Below are positions 1 through 9,400 of a stretch of DNA of 27,450 nt, piece by piece. The DNA is from an uncultured Akkermansia sp. (lineage in GTDB: Bacteria > Verrucomicrobiota > Verrucomicrobiia > Verrucomicrobiales > Akkermansiaceae): contig CAJGCY010000016.1 in the NCBI GenBank assembly GCA_904501955.1, positions 1 to 27,450 on the forward strand. Reading direction: 5' to 3'. The notes beneath the pieces were generated by a model that made no database searches, was not told where the DNA came from, and saw nothing but the letters and a program-made list of their open reading frames with translations. Each line of letters begins with the position of its first letter. Position 1 is the first letter of the stretch. A program made the position numbers and the translations under genes.

Positions 1-159
1 ACAGGTTCCCTGGGTTCCATTTAAATTTCTTACCCTAACAGGGGTTCCGCGGCTTCGCCGCTCCACCCCTGCCTAACGTCCGTCGCCCCGCGTTGCGGGG
101 CTTAAAATTCCGCTCGCTGACGCCCTCAATCTGATTTTCAAATTCCGATTTATCGCGCA
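1..159 (-). repeat. Dispersed double-hairpin repeat, copy 1
   Basis: Read on the minus strand, the element starts with the 17-mer TGCGCGATAAATCGGAA (143-159). It continues through AGCGGAATTTTA (103-114), a small GC hairpin (7-bp stem, 85-91 with 95-101, 3-nt loop) and then a nested hairpin. The nested hairpin has an outer 7-bp stem (39-45 with 65-71), 3-nt internal bulges on both sides, an inner 5-bp stem (49-53 with 57-61) and a 3-nt loop. The same order of parts occurs on the plus strand at 22196-22302 and again, inverted, at 22535-22600, with different stem sequences. No coding frame is supported here. The outer limit toward base 1 is uncertain because the window ends. Confidence 0.7.
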
Positions 160-236
160 GTAGAGACTAATTAGAAGTTCCCTCAAGCTTAAAATATGGA
201 ACAAGCGCAGGTAACACCGCCCCCTCAGATTTTCAG

Positions 237-279
237 CATCCGCCGTTCGCCCGTTCCCGGCCTACGGCGGATGTTTTTT
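237..279 (+). terminator. Rho-independent-type terminator hairpin
   Basis: A perfect 10-bp stem CATCCGCCGT (237-246) pairs with ACGGCGGATG (264-273). The loop is 17 nt and TTTTTTG follows on the plus strand. The T-run orientation fits termination of plus-strand transcription entering from the left, although the hairpin lies just downstream of the minus-strand kinase gene and could also block that transcript. The rest of 1-328 shows only the repeat copy described separately. Confidence 0.6.
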
Positions 280-328
280 GAATCAAACAGTTTAAGCCCT
301 TGACATGCCACAGAATGCCATTACAAGC

Positions 329-3247
329 TCACCATTTTTTGCCCAGATTCTTAAGACTTTTCTGAGCAACAGAGTCACCTTGACGAGCGGCCTTGCGGTA
401 CCATTCTATACCGGCAGATTTATCTTTCGGCACGCCCACACCATTGTAATAACAATAGCCCAAATTACTCAGGGCGGAAGGATTTCCCTGTTCTGCAGAA
501 AGGCGGAACAAGCGAACGGCTTCTTTGGCATCTTTTTTCACGCCGATACCATGCTGGTAACAATAGCCCAATTGATTTAGGCCAGAAGCATCACCTTGGT
601 CCGCTGCTTTGCGGTACCACTTTACAGCTTCGGCACCATCCTTTTTCACACCGATACCGTTGTGGTAACAATAGCCCAAATTATTCTGAGCAGCAGCGTA
701 TCCCTGCTCAGCAGCGATGCGATACCAATGAACGGCTTCAGCCCCATTCTTTTTCACACCAATGCCATTCTGATAGCAAAAGGCCAAGTTGTACACGCCT
801 TCAGCATATCCGAGCTCAGCGGATTGGCGGTACCAGCGCACCGCTTCAGCCTCATCCTTGCTCACGCCTAACCCTTTCTGGTAGCAAAAGCCCAAGCTAT
901 TCTGCGCGGCAGCATACCCTTGCTCAGCAGCCTTGCGGTACCAAGAAACAGCAGCATAATCATCTTTACTCACGCCAATGCCATAATAATAGCAATAAGC
1001 CAATAAATACTGCCCCTCAGCCAGGCCTTGCTCAGCGGATTTACGGTACCATTTCACGGCTTCATTGGCATCTTTAGCCACCCCGATACCGACATGGTAG
1101 CAGAAGCCCAGATTTTTCTGACCGCTAGCATTCGCTTGCTCAGCAGATTTACGATACCATTTCACGGCTTCGAACTCATCTTTGCTCACGCCAATGCCAT
1201 TCTGATAGCAATAGCCCAAGCTATCTTGCGCGCCGTCATGCCCCAGCTCCGCAGCTTTACGGTACCATTTCACGGCTTCGGCCTCATCAGTGGCAACCCC
1301 GATACCGGCATGGTAGCAAAAACCCAAATTATGCTGTGCGAGGGAGTAGTCCAGCTCGGCAGCTTTGCGATACCATTTCACGGCTTCATTGCCATCCTCA
1401 GTCACACCGATACCTTTTTGGTAGCAAAAGCCCAAGCTGTTCATCCCCACAGCATGCCCTTGCTCAGCAGCTTTGCGGTACCATTGGGCGGCTTCATGCT
1501 CACTCTTACTCACGCCGAGACCGTATTGATAACAATAGCCCAAGCCATGCTGCCCGGCAGCATGCCCTTGGTCAGCTGCTTTGCGGTACCATTGCACGGC
1601 TTCGAACTCATCCTTACATACCTCTATACCATGCTGATAACAATAGCCCAAGTCATTCTGAGCAGCAGCGCACCCCAATTCTGCGGCTTTGCGGTACCAT
1701 GTCACAGCCTCTGCGGTATTCTTGCTTTCGCCCACGCCGAAGAAGTAGCAATCACCTAAGCTATGCATAGCCTGAGCATGTTTTTGGTCTGCAGCTTTGC
1801 GATACCATTTTGCTGCTTCGTCCACATCCTTCTCCAGGCTTATTCCAAACTCGAGCAAAACACCCAAAGCCCATTGATCATCAGCATAGCTTTGGGCAGC
1901 GAGTTCGCGCATGGTGTCGAGGATTTCTGCATTCTCCGGTTCCGGGAATTGTTTTTTCACCGGCTCGGTATTGATAGCATACACAGCAGCCAAGCGCTGC
2001 ACATAGGCATGACAAGCATCTATACGAGCTTGGCGTGCAGCCTCTTCACGAGCTTTACGTTCAGCCTCTTCGCGCGCAAGGCGTTCCGCCTCTTCACGGG
2101 CTTTTTGTTCCGCAGCTTCGCGTGCAAGGCGCTCCTCTTCCGCGCGGAGTCGGGCAGCCTCGCGCTGCTGCATTGCCAGCAATAGAGCCAGTTTCTCCTC
2201 CTCTACGCTTTGCAAATAAGCATAAACACCATATCCTGCAGGCAAAAGCAACAGCAAAATCAAGCCCAAGATGAGGGGCAACTTACTACGCTTGGCCGGA
2301 GCGGACACAGGTATGGAGGTAAGCGGAGCCGAAACCGGGGTAGAGAACGAAGCGGGGGTTTCCAGTGCGTACAGCCATTCGCGAGCGCTTTGCCAACGCT
2401 GCGGAGCGCGCCCCGCCATGGCTTTATCAACGCTCTGCAAGAGTGCCGGAGAAAAACGCCCCTGCAGCTCCGCACGCCCACTAAGCGGGCGGTACAGGGT
2501 ATCATCCGTTACCAAGTCCACGGAATCCGGCGGGCGCTCGCCGGTAATGAGGCGGTAGCAGGTGGCACCCAGGGCGTACAAATCCGTCCACGGGCCGCAT
2601 TTTCCGTGCGTTGTGACTTGCTCAATGGGGGTGTAGCCCGGGGTACCGACCATGGTGGCGGAGCGGTCAGAGAGCAAGGCGCGGGCCGTACCGAAATCGA
2701 TGAGAATGGGGGTACCGCCCTCCGTCAGCAGGATGTTGCCGGGCTTAATATCACGGTGCAGCAGGTTTTGACCGTGCAAGTACTCCAGCGCACTGAGTAC
2801 ACCGCACAAAATGGGGCGCAACCACACCTCCGTTACCACGGCGGGAGCAGCCTTGTGCAGCTCTTGCCCGCGGATGTAGGGCATCACATAATAGGCAGTA
2901 CCCAGCGCCTCGAAGGCCTCCGTCACGCGCACGATGTTGGGGTGGTTCAGGCGAGCCAGCAAGCGGGCTTCCTCCACAAAGCGGCGCAGCGTGTGAGCAT
3001 AGTTCACCGAAGCGTCCTCCACATCCAAATGCTGCACCTGCAAGGTAGCATCATTACGGGTGGAGTAAAAAGTCGGCAGGTTCTCCTTCACCACTACTTG
3101 CTCGCCGGTCTGCACATGCTGCGCGAGGTAGGTGATGCCGAAGCCACCCTGCCCGATTTTGCACAACAAGCGGTAGTGCCCCAGTTCTACACCCTGAGGC
3201 AGAGCCATGCTTTTACCCACACCGATATTAGCCGTATTGCCGGTCAT
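329..3247 (-). CDS. Membrane-anchored Ser/Thr protein kinase with about 13 Sel1 repeats
   Basis: A 972-residue Hanks-type kinase. The kinase domain spans about residues 23-292: glycine loop GQGGFG (33-38), ATP lysine K54 in VVVKE, catalytic HRD with D166, and DFG with D184. The APE position reads TPIEQ, as in all paralogues here. A Pro/Ser/Ala linker leads to one membrane segment (about 323-345), then an E/A/R/K-rich coiled coil (about 350-410) and about 13 Sel1 repeats of 36 residues to the C-terminus, which ends LGKKW. Nearly every repeat has the form LG(Y/F)CY. By family knowledge the kinase is cytoplasmic; that the Sel1 array lies outside the membrane is inference. The gene follows the ankyrin gene by 43 bases with no clear Shine-Dalgarno site. 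The MTGNT start is shared with paralogues. Ligand and substrates are unknown. Confidence 0.95.
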   Translation of the reverse strand: MTGNTANIGVGKSMALPQGVELGHYRLLCKIGQGGFGITYLAQHVQTGEQVVVKENLPTFYSTRNDATLQVQHLDVEDASVNYAHTLRRFVEEARLLARLNHPNIVRVTEAFEALGTAYYVMPYIRGQELHKAAPAVVTEVWLRPILCGVLSALEYLHGQNLLHRDIKPGNILLTEGGTPILIDFGTARALLSDRSATMVGTPGYTPIEQVTTHGKCGPWTDLYALGATCYRLITGERPPDSVDLVTDDTLYRPLSGRAELQGRFSPALLQSVDKAMAGRAPQRWQSAREWLYALETPASFSTPVSAPLTSIPVSAPAKRSKLPLILGLILLLLLPAGYGVYAYLQSVEEEKLALLLAMQQREAARLRAEEERLAREAAEQKAREEAERLAREEAERKAREEAARQARIDACHAYVQRLAAVYAINTEPVKKQFPEPENAEILDTMRELAAQSYADDQWALGVLLEFGISLEKDVDEAAKWYRKAADQKHAQAMHSLGDCYFFGVGESKNTAEAVTWYRKAAELGCAAAQNDLGYCYQHGIEVCKDEFEAVQWYRKAADQGHAAGQHGLGYCYQYGLGVSKSEHEAAQWYRKAAEQGHAVGMNSLGFCYQKGIGVTEDGNEAVKWYRKAAELDYSLAQHNLGFCYHAGIGVATDEAEAVKWYRKAAELGHDGAQDSLGYCYQNGIGVSKDEFEAVKWYRKSAEQANASGQKNLGFCYHVGIGVAKDANEAVKWYRKSAEQGLAEGQYLLAYCYYYGIGVSKDDYAAVSWYRKAAEQGYAAAQNSLGFCYQKGLGVSKDEAEAVRWYRQSAELGYAEGVYNLAFCYQNGIGVKKNGAEAVHWYRIAAEQGYAAAQNNLGYCYHNGIGVKKDGAEAVKWYRKAADQGDASGLNQLGYCYQHGIGVKKDAKEAVRLFRLSAEQGNPSALSNLGYCYYNGVGVPKDKSAGIEWYRKAARQGDSVAQKSLKNLGKKW

Positions 3248-3290
3248 TTTTTTTGAGAACAGTAATATTTTTCAGATTTCCCCCCGAGAT

Positions 3291-4142
3291 TTACTTGGAA
3301 GCACGAGCACGGCGGAGAATACCGAGAATGGTCTTAGCATTGGGGCCACCCACGCAAACATCCACCGTAGCCCCTTTCGCGGTCAGCGCATTCAAATCCG
3401 CCCCATGCTCCACCAACCAACGTACAATCTCCACATGACTGAGACCGCAGGCATTGTGCAATGCCGTCGTACCATTGGCATTGGGCAAAACGGTGTCAAT
3501 ATGCGCGCCATCCCGGATTTGAGACAAAAGCGCAATCAAGCGTTTCTGATAGAGGCGCTCCACGTTCGTTGCATACTTACGATTCTTAAGCTCACTCAGC
3601 AAGGCGGTCAACTCGGAAGCGTAATCGGCAGCAGGCGCCTCATCATTCGTTTCGATTTCAGGCATGAAGAGGAGCGAGGTAGTTGCGTTAGACGGGCTAA
3701 GGGTAAACGAGGCACTGCGCACGTACCAAATGCCGCCTTCGTCAGCCCATTCCATATCGGCACGTCCGGAGCCTGCATCAGCAAACGACAAACGCAGCTC
3801 CAAGTGCATATCATTACCGGTGATGGTAATGATGGAAGAGGACGGATTGTAGGACACCTTAACGGGAGGCCAGGGAGACTCCGGCGTGGATTCATACAGC
3901 TGGTACGAAAAGCTGTTACCTCCACCTACGGGAAATTGCAACACAAACGAGGTGGCATTGCATGTTTTCCAACCACTGGGCGAATCCCCGTCTTCCACAA
4001 AGGAAGCTTCGGCACCTTGCATATTGACAACAACAAGGCTCCCGGCCAAGCTTTGCGGGGCTTTGGTTGCACCCTTGGGCGCGGCAAAAACGATGGGAGC
4101 AGCTGCAAACAGCGCACAAATAAAGAGAGAGTTTTTCATCAT
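3291..4142 (-). CDS. Small exported ankyrin-repeat protein
   Basis: About 283 residues. The N-terminus (MKNSLFICALFAAAPIVFA) looks like a cleavable signal peptide. A middle region rich in beta-strand-type sequence is not recognised. The last 60 residues hold one to two ankyrin repeats (TALHNACGLSHVEIVRWLVE, then HGADLNA). Two ATG codons at 4142 and 4139 are possible starts; the frame also has a TTG at 4145, which is less likely. A promoter-like TTGACA-N17-TACCCT lies about 95 bases upstream. The gene sits between two kinase genes on the same strand, so an exported partner or sensor for the neighbouring kinases is possible, but only its position suggests this. Confidence 0.85.
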   Translation of the reverse strand: MMKNSLFICALFAAAPIVFAAPKGATKAPQSLAGSLVVVNMQGAEASFVEDGDSPSGWKTCNATSFVLQFPVGGGNSFSYQLYESTPESPWPPVKVSYNPSSSIITITGNDMHLELRLSFADAGSGRADMEWADEGGIWYVRSASFTLSPSNATTSLLFMPEIETNDEAPAADYASELTALLSELKNRKYATNVERLYQKRLIALLSQIRDGAHIDTVLPNANGTTALHNACGLSHVEIVRWLVEHGADLNALTAKGATVDVCVGGPNAKTILGILRRARASK

Positions 4143-4184
4143 CAATGGATTGGAAATGATATTGTGTTTTTCTTCCTCCCCGCC

Positions 4185-4280
4185 TCACGCCGGCTTGGTA
4201 AAAGCCAAGGCAAAGCGAGCGGTACCACCGTTAGGGTACAGCTTTTTGCCCTGATTGTCAATTCTGATTTTCAGGTTCAC
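4185..4280 (-). pseudogene. Possible coding remnant between kinase and ankyrin genes
   Basis: The 181-base gap contains an open frame on the minus strand from about 4322 to a TGA at 4185-4187. From a GTG at 4280 it gives 31 residues with a coding-like sequence (core KKLYPNGGTARFALAFTKPA). There is no ATG and no ribosome binding site. A 6-bp hairpin (CCCAAC with GTTGGG, 4280-4296) covers the only start, and the promoter for the ankyrin gene lies inside the frame. It may be the tail of a lost gene or chance. The family was not recognised. Confidence 0.2.
4233..4261 (-). promoter_or_regulatory. Sigma70-type promoter for ankyrin gene
   Basis: The minus strand reads TTGACA (4261-4256), 17 bases, then TACCCT (4238-4233). 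The -35 is perfect and the -10 is weak. Transcription would start about 85 bases before the ankyrin ATG, so the small protein and the kinase behind it could be expressed apart from the upstream kinases. Confidence 0.45.
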
Positions 4281-4326
4281 CCAACAGGCAGTTGGGCGTT
4301 GAGCTGATGCATCAAAAGCGCATCAC

Positions 4327-6456
4327 TCATAAGCCTTGCGGGTAACCCACATTCGACGAATACGACGGCAGCTGCGAGGTGGATGAATCATCCGCAAAGG
4401 CTTCAATACGGCCGTTCACGGAATAGCAATAGGTGGTTTTGCAATAACCGTGCACCGTTTTACCCTTCGTATTGGTGCAAGTGAAGCGGGTGCGAATTTC
4501 CAAACGATTGCCACGGAAGGCGTAGTCCACCAACTCCATTTTACGATAAACCCAACGGCTGATATACTCCCGCTCCGTTTGCACAAGCTGCTCACGCGAA
4601 TGGCGCGTACCATCCGCCAAATTGGTAGCATAGGCCTCATACCTCTCACTGAAGGAGGAGAGATCATTGCTGGAATAGTTTTGCAAATGTTTTTGCACCA
4701 AGCTTCTCGCGAGCTCATCCGTCAGCTCGAAAGACGCGCCCCCGGAACTACCGAAACCGACGCCCCCGGAGAAATCCGGCAGGACGGAGGAGGATGAATC
4801 ATCCGCAATGCCGTCAATTTTGCCTTCATCCGAGATTCTGTAGGTCGTTTTGCAGAAACCCGAGGCTGTTTTGCCATTCAAATCGGAGCAGTTATAGACG
4901 GCGCGAATTTCAATGATATTGCCGGTGATTTTGAAGTCAATGACATCAAAACGGCGCTCCGGCCAACGGGAAACATAGGCACGGTCCTCCTGCATCTTCT
5001 CAGCAAGGCTCATCACTTGCCCGGTTTTGAGGTTTGTCACCTGCGGCGCAAAATACTCCGTCATGTAGGACAAGTCATTCAACGGGGAGGTGCGCTTATG
5101 GAAGGCCACCCACTCTTGCATCGCTTGCGGACTTGTAACAGCAGCCTTGCGTTGCGCTTTTTTCTCAGCTTCCTCGCGAGCCTTACGTTCCGACTCTTCA
5201 CGCGCTTTACGTTCAGCCTCCTCGCGGGCTTTACGTTCGGCTTCTTCACGGGCTATTCGCTCAGCCTCTTCACGAGCTTTACGCTCCGCCTCCTCGCGGG
5301 CTTTGCGCTCTGCCGCTGCGAGTTTTTGCTGTTCTAGCGCAGCGGCCTCAGCGATACGAGCGCGGCGCTCCGCAGCCTCACGTTCTTGCAGAGCCATGGC
5401 AGCAGCTAATTTTTCCTCTTCCGCAGCTTGCAAATAAGTATAAATACCATACGCTGCCGGTATGAGTAATAGCAAGGCCACAATGATGTAGATAATCGGC
5501 CGTTTACTCCCCGCCTCCGTAGCAGGTTCCGGCTGAGGCATAGCAGGCAATGAAGGCACGGCCGGTAACTCAAGCGCGGATAACCACTCTCGGGCGTTTT
5601 GCCAACGATTCACCGCTCGCACGGCCATCGCCGTATCTATGCTTTGCAACATAGAGAGAGAAAAACGTTGACTCAACTCCCCACGATGCGCGAGCGGCAC
5701 GTACAGCGTTTCATCCGCCACCAAATCCACGGAATCCGGAGGGCGCTCCCCGGTAATGAGGCGGTAACAGGTGGCGCCGAGGGCGTACAAATCCGTCCAT
5801 GCACCGCATTTACCGTGCGTCGTGACCTGCTCAATGGGGGTGTAACCGGGGGTGCCGACCATGGTGGCCGAGCGCTCCGTTTGCAAGGCACGCGCCGTGC
5901 CGAAATCAATGAGCATGGGGGTACCGTCCGCCGTCAGCAAGATGTTGCCGGGCTTCAAATCACGGTGTAGCAGGTTTTTCCCGTGCAGGTACTCAAGCGC
6001 GCTGAGCAGCGTCTTGAGAATAGGGCGCAGCCACTCCTCCGTTACCACGGCGGGAGCGGCCTTGTGCAGCTCTTGCCCTTGGATGTAGGGCATCACATAA
6101 TAGGCAGTACCCAGCGCCTCGAAGGCCTCCGTCACGCGCACGATGTTGGGGTGATTCAGGCGCGCCAGCAAGCGAGCTTCATCCACAAAGCGGCGGAGCG
6201 TGTGGGCATAGTTCTCCACGGTCTCCTCATCATCCAGCGGGTGCACCTGCAAGGTGACTTCACTGCGAGAAGCATAAAAAGTCGGCAAATTTTCCTTCAC
6301 CACCACCTGCTCACCGGTCTGCACATGCTGTGCCAGGTAGGTAATGCCGAACCCACCCTGGCCCAACTTGCTTAACAGGCGGTAATGCCCTAACTCTAAT
6401 CCGGCAGGAAGAGCCAACGTCTTCCCTACGCGCGTTTTTCCTGTATTACCGGTCAT
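4327..6456 (-). CDS. Membrane-anchored Ser/Thr protein kinase with two NTF2-like C-terminal domains
   Basis: 709 residues. The kinase domain (about 23-292) has the GQGGFG loop, K54, HRD with D166 and DFG with D184, so it should be active. One membrane segment lies at about 318-341. A long charged coiled coil built from repeated KAREEAER heptad-like units runs from about 345 to 437. The tail is a tandem duplication: about 446-560 and about 575-705 align with each other, sharing YxSRW, IEIR, a Cys pair with CKTTY, and ADDSS. The size and pattern suggest NTF2/SnoaL-like folds, but this is inferred from pattern only. It replaces the Sel1 array of its paralogues. The gene starts 34 bases after the preceding kinase stop, consistent with cotranscription. 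Confidence 0.93.
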   Translation of the reverse strand: MTGNTGKTRVGKTLALPAGLELGHYRLLSKLGQGGFGITYLAQHVQTGEQVVVKENLPTFYASRSEVTLQVHPLDDEETVENYAHTLRRFVDEARLLARLNHPNIVRVTEAFEALGTAYYVMPYIQGQELHKAAPAVVTEEWLRPILKTLLSALEYLHGKNLLHRDLKPGNILLTADGTPMLIDFGTARALQTERSATMVGTPGYTPIEQVTTHGKCGAWTDLYALGATCYRLITGERPPDSVDLVADETLYVPLAHRGELSQRFSLSMLQSIDTAMAVRAVNRWQNAREWLSALELPAVPSLPAMPQPEPATEAGSKRPIIYIIVALLLLIPAAYGIYTYLQAAEEEKLAAAMALQEREAAERRARIAEAAALEQQKLAAAERKAREEAERKAREEAERIAREEAERKAREEAERKAREESERKAREEAEKKAQRKAAVTSPQAMQEWVAFHKRTSPLNDLSYMTEYFAPQVTNLKTGQVMSLAEKMQEDRAYVSRWPERRFDVIDFKITGNIIEIRAVYNCSDLNGKTASGFCKTTYRISDEGKIDGIADDSSSSVLPDFSGGVGFGSSGGASFELTDELARSLVQKHLQNYSSNDLSSFSERYEAYATNLADGTRHSREQLVQTEREYISRWVYRKMELVDYAFRGNRLEIRTRFTCTNTKGKTVHGYCKTTYCYSVNGRIEAFADDSSTSQLPSYSSNVGYPQGL

Positions 6457-6490
6457 TGTTCTCTGTAGCTATCCCCCGGCGGGGACGGGT

Positions 6491-9400
6491 TTACCATTTT
6501 TTGCCCAAGCGCTTCAGGCATTTCTTTGATTCGTCATGCCCTTGGCGAGCAGCTTTTTGGTACCACCTCACGGCTTCAGACTTATCTTTACCCACGCCCT
6601 GGCCTTTTTCATAGCACCAGCCTAAGCTGTACTGAGCAGAAGCATTATTATCCTCTGCAGCTTTGCGATACCAAGAAACGGCCTGACTATAATCCTTTTT
6701 CACACCTTTACCGAAATAATAACATTCGCCCAGCAAATTCGCCGCACGCGAATGACCCTGCTCCGCAGCTTTTCGATACCATTTCACTGCTTCACCGGAA
6801 TCCTTACTTACACCGAGGCCATTCTCATAGCAAAAGCCTAAATTACACTGAGCGCGGGGATAATCCTGCTCCGCCGCTTTACGATACCACGCCACGGCTT
6901 CGGATTTGTCCATAGTTACACCGTTGCCGATCTCATAACAATAACCCAAATTACACTGGGCGCGGGGATAGCCCTGCTCTGCTGCTTTGCGATACCACTT
7001 CACGGCCTCGTAAAGGTCCTTACTCACACCGTTACCGGCCTCATAGCAATACCCCAAATTGCACTGGGCGCGGTCGTGCCCCTGCTCGGCAGACTTTCGG
7101 TACCACTTCACGGCTTCCGACATATCTACGCTGACACCGTTGCCGGATTCATAGCAAAAGCCTAAATTGCATTGAGCCCATCGGTCGCCTTGCTCTGCAG
7201 ATTTACGGTACCATTTCACCGCTTCATGCATATCTTTGGGAACGCCAAATCCGTATTCACAGCAATAAGCTAAATTATTCTGAGCATCGGCATGGCCCTG
7301 TTCTGCCGCTTTGCGAAACCATTTAGCAGCTTCCGCCTCATCTTTAGGAACACCTCTTCCTTTAAGATAGCAAAAGCCCAGGCTGTTCTGAGCTGAAGCA
7401 TGCTCTTGAGCAGCAGCTTTACGATACCACTTCACGGCTTCCGTATAATCAGCATCTGTACCGTTACCGATTTCATAATTGACACCCAAATTGTACTGGG
7501 CCGTAGCATCTCCTTGGTCTGCAGCCTTACGATACCAAGCATTAGCTTCACGCACATCCTTATTTACCCCCTTGGCGTTCTCATAGCACAAGCCCAAGCT
7601 ACGCTGTGCAGGGGCATTGCCCAGTTCGGCAGATTGGCGGTAGTACTTAACGGCCTCACTCAAATCCTTATCAACAATTGTGCCGCGTTCATACATGTCG
7701 CCCAGAAAGAACAGAGACATAGAATGGTCTTTTTGGGCAGCTTTGCTGAGCCATTTCACCGCCTCTGCGCCATCTTGGCTTACGCCCTGACCGGACATGT
7801 AACAGTAGCCTAAGCTATACTCAGCCTCCGTTTGACCGAGAGCTGCGGCTTTACGATACCAAGCAACAGCCTCAGCATAGTCTTTGCTGACACTTCGTCC
7901 AAAGTAATAAAAATCGCCTAAGCGATACATGGCATCCGCATAGCCTTGCTCCGCGGATTTGCGGTATAACTTCTCCGCTTCATGAAAATCTTTGTCAACA
8001 CCCGTGCCGTTTTCATAACACAAGCCCAAGTTGAACTGAGCAACGGCGCATCCTTGTTCCGAAGACAAGCGATAAAGCTTCACAGCCTCTACCACATTTT
8101 TACCGATACCGTATGCATGCTCGTAACAGACAGCCAGATTATTCTGAGCCAAGGCAAATCCCTGCTCTGCAGCCATGCGATACCACTTCACCGCTTCCGC
8201 CAGGTCTTTGCTCACCATATCACCGTGGTAGTAGCAGGAGCCTAAGCGGTTTTGCGCGAGAGCACTCCCATTTTCCGCAGCCTTGCGATACAGCTTGAGC
8301 GCTTCAACGTGATTTTTCTCCATACCGAGCCCATGCTCCAGCATCACGGCAAGGGTCCACTGCTCAGCACTGCCACCCTTTTCCGCTTGGGCTTGCAGGG
8401 TGGAGATAATCTCCGCGGATTCCGGAGCGGCAAGCTCAGCAGCATCGGGGAAAGAGCGGAGTTGGAAGAGCGCGGCGAGGCGCTGCGTATAATCCTGAGC
8501 GGCAGCTAGACGAGCAAGGCGAGCCTCCTCTTCCATGAGGGCGCGGCGTTGCTCTGCCTCGCGCTGCTGAGCAGCCAGCAGCAATGCCTGTTTTTCCTCT
8601 TCCAAGCTTTGCATGTAGGCATACACACCATACCCGGCCGGCAGCAGCAACACCAGCAACACCACCGCTATGACCAACCATTTATTGCTGCTTTTGGGGG
8701 AGTCTGCCCCCGCCTCTGCTGCGAGGGGCATAGGTGGCGTGGTATAGGGCTGTGATATCGGCGCCGGATTATCGAGCTGCTGCAACCATTCACCGGCACT
8801 TTGCCAGCGATTCTTGGCTCGCACAGCCATCGCCTTATCAATACTTTGCAGCACATTCTGCGAAAAACGCCCACGCAGTTCGCTGCGCATGACCAGCGGT
8901 CGGTAGGGGTCCACCTCATCCACGCGATTAAAGGCCTCCGGCGGGCGCTCCCCGGTAATGACTCGATAACAAGTGGCACCGAGGGCGTACAAATCCGTCC
9001 AAGCGCCGCAATTACCGTGCGAGGTGATCTGCTCAATGGGGGTGTAGCCGGGAGTACCGACCATGGTGGCGGAGCGGTCGGTTTGCAAAGCACGCGCCGT
9101 ACCGAAATCAATGAGCATGGGGGTACCGTCCTCCGTCAGCAGGATGTTGCCGGGCTTCAGGTCACGGTGCAGCAGATTTTGCCCGTGCAAGTACGCAAGC
9201 GCACCGAGCAGAGTCTTGAGAATAGGGAGAAACCACTCCTCCGTTACCTCGGCAGGGGCAGCCTTGTGCAGTTCTTGCCCACGGATGTAGGGCATCACAT
9301 AATAAGCAGTGCCCAGCGCCTCAAACGCGGCAGTCACACGCACGATGTTAGGGTGCTTCAGGCGCGCCAGCAAGCGAGCTTCATCCACAAAACGCTTGCG

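Noticed and set aside
1028..1759. Plus-strand open frames through the Sel1 region, including 596-871 and 7400-7813
   Set aside because: They are antisense shadows of the regular 108-base Sel1 repeats; the minus frames carry clear domains.
2210..3256. Long plus-strand frame of 348 codons opposite the first kinase
   Set aside because: Antisense to a catalytic domain with all motifs; similar shadows occur opposite the other kinases.
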